This document shows, piece after piece, positions 38,801 through 50,800 of a DNA stretch of 64,000 nt. Origin of the DNA: Nipponacmea schrenckii (taxonomy: Eukaryota > Mollusca > Gastropoda > Lottiidae); the NCBI GenBank assembly GCA_030562195.1, contig JAUJPP010000012.1, forward strand, positions 7,936,001 through 8,000,000, read 5' to 3'. The stretch's first letter is position 1; each line of letters opens with the position of its first letter. The notes under the pieces were generated by a model, which did not search any database, was not told the origin of the DNA, and saw only the letters and a list, made by a program, of their open reading frames with translations. The position numbers and the translations under genes were made by a program.

Positions 38801-41800
38801 ACCGTTTTCATCACCAAATTCTTCATCACCGAAAATAGCATTAGACAATAGATATATATCAAGTACTTCCGGGTTATCTTCAACAGGCAAAGTTTCTTCG
38901 AGAATAGATATCGTATTATCAGATGCTGTCGACGTTGATTTTGATGTTCCTTCTATGTTTTCAAAGTAATCGTGGAATGTTGATTGCTCAAGCGGGGAGT
39001 GGTAAGAAGACATTGTAGTTGGTTTCGATGCTTCCTCTAGTAGCTCAAGGTAACTAATTTTACCTGTTGAATCTAGTTCATTGGGTGCACAGAAATTCGA
39101 CTCTGTTGTGGAATGACGTTGAATTTCATCAGTAGAGATCTTATTCGGATTATGATTGATGGAAAACATCAGATTCTGGTTTGCGGGTATCAATGCTGGT
39201 TGGTTTTTGTAAGAAGGTACTCCAAACATTGCACTATCCTGATTTTGATTATGGTAAGTAGACTCTGAAGGTTCCAGATGTGTGTAAGCAGATTGATTTT
39301 CAAGAGAAGACATGGTATAAGATGGGTTTTGGTAAGTATAACAAGTCGACTGGTTTTGATAACTACACATTGGAATCATTTGGTTTTGATTTTGATAAGT
39401 GAAATTTGCAAGCTGAAATGTGTTTGAAGTATTGGTCGGAAGAAGATTACTTTTGGTCTCCTCGGTGGGCAAAGGATTACTTTTGGTAACTTTGAATGGC
39501 GAAGGAGGACTACTTTTGGTGGCTTTGAATGGCGAAGGATTACTTTTGGTAGCTTTGAATGGCGAAGTACTACTTTTGGTAGAGTTGGTTTGCGAAAGAT
39601 TACATTTAGCTGAATTGTTTGCTCTTTCAGTAGCCAAGTTTACCATTAACATACCTCTACTGTAATATTTCTTTTTAATCATGATGGCAGCTGCAAAATA
39701 TAAAATTAAAGATTAGCATACAGGGATTATGCTTCAGAACATTAGGATATCATTAAAAGCAGAAGAATTAGATAAACACGGCTACCCCATTTATTTTATT
39801 CTTAAAATTATTCACACGGCTATCTCTTGAGCATGAGAAAACAATATTTTCAGTAAACGTCATTTGTATTGTATTGTATAGGTTTATTGCATGAGCCTAT
39901 ACATGTAAATACATAATGCTATAGCAGTTTACAACTGAAAGTTTTACAAAATTTAGACAAACACACAAGGCCTCGGAGGTTTCTGTGGTTAGAGACAATT
40001 AATGATTTTGGAATAACAATATTTATTTTACAGAATAGTCTACAGGTAAATTTGATAATTGGCAGTTAATGTGTGGTCTCACGTTAATAAAATAAGAATT
40101 ACCTTTATTGATTGTTGAAATTTCAAAACTGCTACAGGCTCCGTCGTTTGACCTTGTGGTGTTATTATCACATGACTTAAAATTAAAACCTCGTATAGTA
40201 TAGATTTATTTAGCAGATATATCGACTTAAAACCACGTATAATATTATACGAGGTTTTGGAGTAGGTTTCAGGATTTTTTTTAAAGGAGTTAAGAGATAA
40301 AAACACGTATAATATTATCCGAGGTTTTAATGCTGATAGGTCTTATCCGTGCTATTTAACTGTGATGTTAGGGCTATTTATAAGAGAGATACAGTTACGA
40401 GGTTTTTACCATTCGATCGGCGCTTTTACGAGCTTTAAAATGATACCAAAAAGTCAAAATGAACAAATTTTGCATATACGAGGTTTCAAGCGGTAACCCA
40501 CGATATGGCTCTGGTACCAGCGAGGAAGCAGCGCCGCCATGTGGCAAGTAGTAAACACAACATCTATTTATACAGTACAGCAACTTTATAACTTATCTTT
40601 ATCTGCAGATCATCTGCAGATGGTCGGCAGAACATTTGACGACGAACTGGCGACCGTCTGTAGACGGTCGTCGAAAATTTTGCCGACCGTCGTCAAATTT
40701 TTGCCGACGAACTGGCGCCAGTTCGTCTGCAGACGGTCGCCACTTCCAGAAAGAAAATCCATCGCTTTCCGTTGTCAAGAAGAGCTGATGACTGATGTCA
40801 TAATTTAATGACCATCACGTCACGATCCAAATCTTCATCTTTTGACGCCAAGAATCATAATTCTTTTATGAGCGAAATTAACAATGCGCTAGGCCTGCGC
40901 CACTACTTCTAGGCTAAGCCTATTATTTTGAAATGCATGTCATCAGAATTTTTATTCTGTACACATGCATGGAAAAAAACCTTAGTTTTGAGTTGATATG
41001 CAGAATGTGCCCAATAAAGGCTTCATCAATCTATTTTTTTCGTCAAAAGATTAAACAACGATAGCCGGCCTATGAGACTGAGAGTGACAAGAGGAGAACA
41101 ATGGGTGGAGCCTATACTTCAACCCTCCACGGAATGCGTCTTGGGGCACTAGTTCCGACTGCGCTCATTGACGGATTATTAATATTTATTCTTCTTTTTT
41201 TTCTCTATTATAATATTAATAGGTAGACATTCATCATTTTGCTGGCTCCGCCTATTATTATAAATAACTCTATGAGACCCACCTACTTCGGTATATTTCA
41301 TTCTCATGCATATGAATGAGTATAAATTATAACCAATAAACGTTTGTTCTATTTTCATCATCCAATGGTAAAACAACGATGTCGGGATTGACGTTTTGAG
41401 AAACCACGCCTACTTCTTCGTAACTGCGTGCCAAGATACATTTGGGCTTAGTTTCGTTTGAAAGCGTCAATCCAAGCACTTTGGGCACCATATTGAAAGG
41501 ATTATCACTACTAACGTTGTAATGAATCCAGTCTCAGGTTCTGATATCGGAATTTGTTCAGGTGTAATAGTAACTACTAATACTAGGATTTCACGGGCAA
41601 CCGGTTAGAATTTCACCATCGGCATCGGTTATCCGGAAACGCTTTTTATGAGTTGACCTACGGTAAAATATCAGAACGAATAGCAAGCTCAGTTTGACAA
41701 TATTTCTCTTTGTATATTTTTTTCACAATTGAAACAATCTCAATAATTAATGCTAAGGTCGATTTGAATGACATTGTGAGGTAAAGCAATGTCCCTTGTT

Positions 41801-44800
41801 AATCAGGCTGACCAGGGAAATGTCTTTCGTAGACTAGTTACCGATCATTAGAATGCAATTGTGAAAAATATGAAAAGTAATATTTAAAGTTTCTGAACCA
41901 TTGTTGGTAGAAAAAAAAGAAAGTTGCGTTGTAGACCTACAATACATGTAGCTATATTTAGAAACTAATCTGTTGTCAAGCAAAGTCTTGACGTCATGAT
42001 GTACACAAAGATTATAGAAATTTTGACGACGGTCGTCAAATATTCGGCGACGAACTGGCGACCGTCTGCAGACCGTCGCCGACGAACTGGCGACCGTCTG
42101 CAGACCGTCGCCGACGAACTGGCGACCGTCTGCAGACCGTCGCCGACGAACTGGCGACGAACTGGCGACCGTCTGAGCTTATTTTGACGACGAACTGCAG
42201 GCCGTCGCCGGCGACGAAGATAAGTTATAAAGTTGCTGTACTGTAGTTGTCTAACATGGCCGAAATGCTACTACGTCGTCTTTAACTGCTCCCCACTGCT
42301 TCAATAAAATTTGCTCATAGGTATCATATACATCGTTAAACGGACAAATGAATTAGCTTTCAATGCGTATGTGTTTCAAAAATTACCGATCACTGAGAGA
42401 CGAAAAACATGGAGTTGAAGTCAGTTTTTTAGCATAACGAAAAGTTTCCAAACCCAAATTGTAGGCGTTTCGACAGTGCAATAATGGAAATGTAATGTAA
42501 TTGTTTTTACTTATTTTATGTTCAATTATATGAACTTTTATGGCCTACATGCGCCAGTGCCATGTAGTGTGCAATGGGGGAATTTTTGATAGGACAGGAT
42601 TTTTTTTTAATATCAGGTTTTCGTGGTTAATACGAACTCTTTTGGTGGGGTCAAAGCAAATGAGAAAACGAAAGTAGTCATGACTAGTACTTTGTAGTCG
42701 GTATTAACAATTTGCCAACCGACATTTATTCCAACACATTTTTTTGTTGTTGTGAATATCAGACAAAATAGTTAACAATGCATATAAGTATCACATAATT
42801 GGGACAAAAATACAAGTTTAGACTTAAACAAAAATAATGATATGAAAAAACACTAGGCCTAGGACTAGCAGGCTCCAACAACGTCAAATTTTGTCGCTGA
42901 AATATCGACTTCCAACTCCTACATGAGAAATCAGATAAGTACAGATTTGTAAAGCCCATTCAATTCCCGATTTAACAATATACTACACATTAAAGTAATT
43001 TGCGATATTTAAGCCGATCTAGGCTATAGACCTGTAATAGCCTATATTGACTCGTCTTGCAGTCGCAATTTTGATTTTTGCTACGTCTTTTCATTCGGAT
43101 GTATAGATTCGCTAACACGGGGAAAATAGAACTCCTTACCTGATATCGTCCGTAGGAAACTTGAGAAAAGAAACTGCAGATTCTGTGTTCCGATAGCTGT
43201 TAACAATTAACATTACTCTTGGATGGTAAATTCAGACGAGGAGGCATTTTCCCACTAGGACCTCAATGAAGCCTAAGTGCGCTCTACTACCCTCTGCTGA
43301 GTGGCGCTGTTCGTCGCCTGGTACGCTGATTGGCCTAGCTGTCATGTCTTATTATTTATATGGTCTTTGGTATAGGGAAGATAAGGCTTCCTTTTAAGTC
43401 TACAATTTCTACATATCTCTAAAATTGACATTTTGAGCACTATTTTAATAGTGGGAATTTGTTGTTATTGAAATATAAGATATATTAGCTGTAAAAGAAT
43501 TGCACTCAAGAAAATCTTTTTTTGTCATCCAGGAATCTTTGTTTCAACTGACATCTCCAACTAGAAGGCGAGAAAGCACACCTTTATTAGAGAAAATCAA
43601 ATCAGATGTATCCATGACAAAATTGAAACTGAATTCAACATGGAAAAAGGAAGAAAAACCCAAGGAAATTAAAGAAGATCCACTTATAATCAAATATCTT
43701 CAAACGCAGGTATGTTAATATAAAGAGAACATGTGAATGTATTACCTTTGGATTCCAAGATCATCTCTTTGATAAGGTGCTAATTTAATCTATATCAATG
43801 TGTTATTTTCTTATTCTAGTTCACATTTTGTTATCTTCGAATTTCTAGTTCACAATGTGTTATCTTCTCATTCCTAGTTCACAATTTGTTATCTTCTTAT
43901 TTCTAGTTCACAATGTGTCATCTTCGAATTTCTAGTTCACAATGTGTTATCTTCTCATTCCTAGTTCACAATTTGTTATCTTCTTATTTCTAGTTCACAA
44001 TGTATTATCTTCTAATTTCTATTTCACAATTTGTATCTTCTTATTTCTAGTCCACAATGTGTTATCTGCTAGTTCACAATTTCTAGTTAACAATGTGCAA
44101 TCTACTAATTTCCAGTTCACAATTTCTAGTTCAGAATATCTTCTCTTCTTATTTCTAGTTCACAATGTGTTATATAAGACCTTCTCAATGTGTTCTCGTA
44201 TTCTCACATCAGAGACTAACAATGTTCTATGTTGGCCTTCCGAGAAAAGAGATTAATATACGTTATCTTTATAATTGACCACAATTATCAGATGTGATCC
44301 AAGAATCATGTAATGTTTGTCTCTCAATTTGTTATCTTTATATTATAGGCACAGAGACTGACCCAATGTCCTATGACCATATTATGTAAAGCAGCACCAA
44401 TATTAAGTGTTGAAAATTTTATTGATATGATGCCAGTAGCTTGGGAACTGATTTTAGAAAGTGATCAGGAATTAGCTGCTGCTGCAGGTGAGGTCAAACT
44501 TTTAAGTTTTGATTTAGCTAATTTCTAAGTTAAGAGGATGTTACCTGTAACAGAAGTATCAGTGTAGGGTGAGACCATGTTCAAATGTGAGTTCTATTCA
44601 ATTTCAGCCTCCGTGTTTCTACTGTCATCAGTCAAATCACCAGATAAAGTAAGAAATATGATAATTAAAGAACTTCAGCATGAAGAAACAGCACAAAGAA
44701 TCAATGCTGTTATTAGGTATGTTTAATTTCTTTAAGCACTTCTGATTCTAATATTGTTGTAAATCAGAATTGACAATTTAATTTAATTTTGTAGCTGCTA

Positions 44801-47800
44801 GCACATCTAACAGAAAAATTCTAAAGTATATTGAATTTATGAAAAGAAAAGAAGAATTTTATTGACTCATTCTAAGACACATAAACTTGATGATTATGGA
44901 ATTTTTTTCAGGTTTGGAATATTATGGAGATTCAGGTATCAGGTGTGGCCTAGAATGGAAGAAGGATCCAATTTATTTTTTAAAGTAAGAAATAATGAGA
45001 CAATGGAAATTCGATTTAATTGATTTTAAAAAATTACATTATTTGAATGATTTTTAAATATATTTAATTTTATGAGAACAACTATATATTTTATTATTGT
45101 GTATTGTTTGTTAATACTTGATATGTTATTGTTCTCTAGATACCACCACCTGGTATAGATTTTACTCTACCCTCACCAACTATTGGTTTACCTAATCTCA
45201 CTGTCATTGATCCACCATGGATGCCACATTTTAAAACTAAAATAGAAGAAGTGACAATAAATCAAGAAGAGTCGGTATGCAGATTTTTTTGATTTTTTCT
45301 GTTGGTTTAGTTGTTAGTGTTTATATTAAACAATAAATAGCTTTGCATTTCTTCTGCTTTATTTCAATTTTCAACTTATTTGAACTTGTTTTTATTATTT
45401 TATTGAAAATTAGAAATCGCTTGTAACAGCAACAACAACTAGACGTAAACAACAACAAGAAATGATTCGTAAAGGTTTACATGCTGAAGAAGAGAGAAAA
45501 CGAATAGGAAGAGAAAATTTTCCAATGATGACAGTACCTGTATGTCATCTAGCAGCTTATGAACCTGCGTTACATAATCCTGGAGAGGAACATGAAGAGG
45601 GTAGGTGTGATGAGTTAGATTATACTGTATTGCTCTGCTGCTTCAGTCATAGCTTCAATATTAACCCATATCCTGCTCCTTGCATGGTTATTTAAATATA
45701 TATTGATATATTATTAACATTACAAATAAAGCTTAAAGATAGTTATCAGGATTCCATTTAGAAGGCTTGTAGACCATGTCATGCTGAATGGACTGTGTTT
45801 GATTAATTTACACACATTGTTCTAGCAGCATTTATGGCAATGAAATAACCTTATCCAAGCACTTTATTTCCAGAAGAGCAAATGTTCTGTTTTAGCCTAG
45901 GTTAGGAGCCATTAATTGGACTGCCAAGACTAACTAGTAAATTTCTATAGTAACTTTTCGGTTGTATGTCATAATCCTAATATTTTATGATTTCATAGAT
46001 AATAATCTGAATTTCAATTTAGAATTTTACTTGTGTTTTTATGTCATTGAACTTTACTTAGTGTTTTGTGTTTTCAACAAAAGTACTCAAACAGCAAGAC
46101 TTTTTGCAGCTTTTTTTGTTGATTTATTTCATCAATTTAAAAAAAAATGTTTTCGTATTTACGTTCTATGTGTAAAATGTTTTTAGAAATATTAATAGTT
46201 ATATGTATGAAATTATAGGCTTCATGATTCAGTTATATCTCTTTATTTCATAGGAAATTAATTATTAGATTGATTTTTGGATTTTTGTTAAAAATATGAA
46301 ATCATAAATTCTGTTTTATTTTGTACCCATGTCAATTTTTGTAGCCTTTTAATTTGCTTTATATTAGTTTTAATATTATATTCTTTAATTAATATATTTA
46401 ATATCAAAATAATTTATTAAGAGTTTTGCTGTTTGTATTAATGCCCCCAACTCACTAAATACTTTTTGTAAACACAGTACATCTTCTGTTTATTAAATTA
46501 TTTACTCTATGATGAACTAAATTTTATTTAAGCAAATTATAAATTTTGTAACATGCTACACTTAGTTTAAGCAAATCATTTAGTTTAGCATATTTTTTTT
46601 CTGTCCAATTTAAAAAAAAAAATTGTTCAGCTCCTTTAAATTTTTTCATGAGAAATATTCGGTATGAATTTTCTTAAATATGAGTTTTTATTGTGTTTAC
46701 TTATCATATTCTATTTTACACGCCCACCCGATTAATCACCTAACCTGATGCCCTCGTTTTAAATGACCAACATTTTCTTGGGTCAAGATCTTCGTTCCTC
46801 TCTATTGTTTCAAAATAATCAACAAAATTTAAATACGTTTAAATCACAATCAATCATATTCTGTCATTTTTATCTGATATAGGCTTGCTTTCCTAGTTTC
46901 AGTTTATTTTATTCAAAGATCTTAACGCTAGAAATGTTCTATTAATTTTATGTCATTTACTGCTTGGGCATTATTAACCAATCACCTTGTTTGCCTTGTA
47001 TGTTTTGCACCTGCCTTTTTAACCAATAGCTGCCCAGGAAGAAATTAACCTCGCAGCACGACGTGTGTCCCTTGCTCCTGTAAATCGTTCTAACATACAA
47101 AATCGAAGTCTTTCCTGGAGAAATGGAAGTATACATTGGGGTCGACTGACATCAGAAGGTATTTGTTCAATATCCTTATAAAACAAACTCTTGGTCAAAA
47201 ATACTGTGGATTTTTTTCAATTTATTTTCTTTATATCTCTTCCTGAAAAATTCAAGTTCTATTTTCAACTTGTTATTAGAATGTGAGTGGTCTTGTGCCT
47301 GCTTTAAATTGCTTGAAATTAGAAGTTTCAGTAAAGGTAGCTTAAGGAAATCGCACAAGTGGTACGCCATTAAGTTTTGCATGTTGTTAACCTTGTATTG
47401 TTCTTGAAGAATTTGGAATTCTATTTTTGATCCCTGTGTTGATTGATCTTGATTTGTTGCACTGTGATTGCTCTGTACTGCTGTATTTTATAAAAATAAA
47501 AAAAAATACAATCAAAAATTTTACCAGGGTTTTTATGTTCTTTTCCTACTAAAATACATTTTCAAGCATGGTTAATTTTGTATATTCGAAAATTTTAATC
47601 AGTACTTCATAATTTATATTTTTGTATCTAGAATTATCATCAATACATCGAAGGTGATACATGCTAATCAAAAAAAAATATGATTGAACAAAAACCTATT
47701 TAAACCTGTTTTAGTTTATGTTTAAGGTGAAATAACATAATCCACATGATATGAATTTTTTAAGGAATTTGATGGATATTATATGGCTTCAGCAAATTTT

Positions 47801-50800
47801 CTGAATAATTTTATCAATTTTCATTATAAAGACTGTTATGAGAATATATATATATACAATATACATTGTCATATACCGTAATATACAATCTTTTGAACCA
47901 TTTCATATTATTTCTTATATCATCCATGTCATATGATTTTTCATGTTATTTTATCTTTAAACTTATTCATATCATAAAAGAATTCATGTTATATTATTGC
48001 TTATACCATTCATGTCCAATTCTTCTTCATGTAACATTATTTATCATACCATTTATGTCATAAAGATGTTATATTATTTATTGTACCATTCATGTTATAT
48101 AATTTAGCATACTAGTCACCAGTTCAAGTCATAAAAATTTATGTTATGTTTATTTAATGTACCATTCATTTCATAAAAGTATTCATGTTATTTTATTTTT
48201 ATACTATTCATTATATCCATAAAGTGTTTTGTTATAATAATTTGGAACCAATTTATATAATATAAGTTTCATTGAATATGTTCATCTCAAAGGGTATTTT
48301 AAACATTTCATGCTGTATATAATAATGGAAGTGAGGGACTGTCAGGAATCAGTCGTCAGAAACTGCCACCAATTCTTGAATTATTGTACACAATCTGTAT
48401 TAGGTACCAACTATAAGACAAAATATTATCTAATCTAGGCCACAGTAGCCAAAATCAGGACATTTTTTTAATCACTTTTTCACCTCAATTTTAGATTCTT
48501 TCAGCACCTTTCTTTCTTTATATTCAATTTTGTCTTGAAGTGAATAAGTAACTTAATTTACATATAAAGATACAAAATACAAAAAATACAGTATATCCAA
48601 GACTGAATTCAAAATGTATTACAATTATTTATAAAAATCATACTTTCTGTTCTAATACAAAATAAAATCATGATTATTCTTATTTCTCAGTTATGTTTAT
48701 ACACTTTTTGGTTTGTTTTATTTAGGTGATGAAGATAGAGCTGAACATTCTCATCATTTACAAATGACTCAGAATTTCTTTCCATCATCAATATGTGCTG
48801 CAGTCTTACCAATTATACATTTATTAGATGATTATGATGTAAATGATGGTGGTATATCAGGTCGGTGTATATACATTTAGACAAAATTTTGTATTTTTGG
48901 ATCCAAAAGTAAAAAAGGATGGACTTTAGGAAGTTACATAACTGCAATTTTGGTGTCAAAGAATCCTGAAGTAATTGTCCTTGCAGAAAATGTTTATTTG
49001 CTTCTATTATGACTAAAATGAAATTTTGTCCTTGTTTGTAGTCACTGTACCAAAGTAATTAAAGCATAAGAGTACATGTAGCTTGACATCTAACTGTTGA
49101 CATAATTTGATGATATCTTTATCACTAAAGACTTACATCTTCCCTTTTATGCTAGACAGAGATCATCCTTGTATATTTCAGTATGTGAGGTAGCTAATAA
49201 AGTTATATGGGATAGTATTGTAGAAGATCCAATTCTATTTTTTCGACATTTTCTGGAAAAGTTAACGAACAAAGATAAGCAGGTATTCATTGTCATTGTC
49301 TAATTCAAAAGAAGGTAACCTCTGTGAAATGATTACTTCTGCATAATGTTGAGTTTATTTTGAATTATCATGTGAAACTCAAAGTAATGATAAAAATCAA
49401 TGAAAATATTAATGCAGGTAATAGAGTTTGAGCCTAAAACCTATCATGTCATGTGATGAAGGTTCACCTGAGCAAACCCAAGAAGCTTGTTTGGTCACAC
49501 TCAACCTCCTCCACCTCCCCTACTGGCCTCTTTTGTTATTGTTCTTAGTTAATTTTTGTTTGTTATTACTTTATCCTTTCATATTAAATTCACCTAAACC
49601 CGGTTCTTGTGTTGATTTCAGGAAGAGTTGTTATTTGTTTTGAGAAAGTTGGTATTATATTACATAAAACTACCAGCTCAAACTGCACATGCTCTTTATA
49701 ATTATCTGGTAAGTATTCGTGTCTATATAATTATCTAGTAAGTATACAAATGATTATTATTATCTAGCAAGTATTCAAATCCTTATAATTATCTAGCAAT
49801 TTTATAAACTTTATAATTATCTAGTAAGTATACAAATCTTTATAGTGAGTACAAAAAACTTAATAATTTTCTAGTAAGCTTCCAAATCTTTATAATTATC
49901 TAGTAAGTATACAAATAATTATTATTATCTAGCAAGTATCCAAATCTTTATAATTATCTAGTAATTTTATAAACTTTATAATTATCTAGTAAGTATAGAA
50001 ATCTTTAAAATATTATCTAGTAATTATACAAATCTTTAAAATTAGCTAGTTTGTTAACAAAATTTTCATAATTATCTGGTAAGTATACAAATATTTATAA
50101 TTCTATAGAAAGTTAGTAAATTTTTGTAATTATCTTGTAAGTTTATAAATCTTTATAATTATCTGGTAAGTTTTCAAATCTTTATAATTATCTAGTAAGT
50201 TTATAAATCTTGATAACTATCTAGTGAGTACGCAAAACCTTATGATTATCTGGTAAGTTTTCAAATCCTTATAATTATCTAGTAAGTTTACAAATCCTTG
50301 TGATTATCTAGTAAGTTTACAAACTTTATAATTATCTAGTAAGTATGCAAATCTTTATAATTATCTAGTAAGTTTACAAATCTTTGTAATTATCTAGTAA
50401 ATTTATAAATCTTTAATATTAGCCAGTATGTTTGCAAAATGTTCATAATTATCTGGTAAGTTTTCAAATTTTATAATTATCTAGTAAGTTAACATATCTT
50501 TATACATGTAATTATCTAGTAAGTTTACAAATCCTTGTAATTATCTAGTAAGTTTAAAAACTTTATAATTATCTAGTAAGTATTCAAATCTTTATAATTA
50601 TCTAGTAAGTTTAAAAATCTTTGTAATTATCTAGTAAGTTTATAAATCTTTAATATTAGCCAGTATGTTTGCAAAATGTTCATAATTATCTGGTAAGTTT
50701 TCAAATTTTATAATTATCTAGTAAGTTTACAAATGTTTATAATTAATTAATTATCTAGTAAGTTAACATATCTTTATAATTATCTAGTAAGTTTACAAAT

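Larger units (their letters stand above)
35442..40506 (-). mobile_element. 5.07-kb autonomous-looking DNA transposon with 31-bp TIRs
   Basis: Terminal inverted repeats match at 30 of 31 positions: ATATCGTGGGTAACCGCTTG... at 35442-35472 and its complement at 40476-40506. Both ends carry extra copies of the inner TIR word (ACGAGGTTTT or its complement, near 35690, 40190, 40250, 40315, 40395), likely transposase-binding subterminal repeats. The interior holds a 41-bp minisatellite (35880-36690) and one intact 908-aa gene on the minus strand. An intact gene and near-identical TIRs imply recent mobility. No target duplication is clear. The right end lies about 7 bp from the start of the second duplicated block. 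Confidence 0.75.
40513..43860. repeat. Second copy of the 29.64-34.16 kb block
   Basis: A direct near-identical copy from the GGTACCAG/CAGCGCCGCC start to the TTCTAGTTCACAATGTGTTAT end. Differences from copy 1: it lacks the 32-bp left TIR and the solo-LTR insertion, has a 132-bp insert at 41072-41203, a 27-bp insert near 43090, several small indels in the GC-rich arms, and exon 21 in frame. Inner inverted repeats CAGTACAGCAACTTTATAAC at about 40575 and its complement near 42225 are perfectly preserved here. Confidence 0.9.

Noticed and set aside
38106..39665. Plus-strand frames within the transposase gene
   Set aside because: Antisense shadows of the 908-aa frame, including the Leu/Val-rich one opposite the SPFKATKS repeats.
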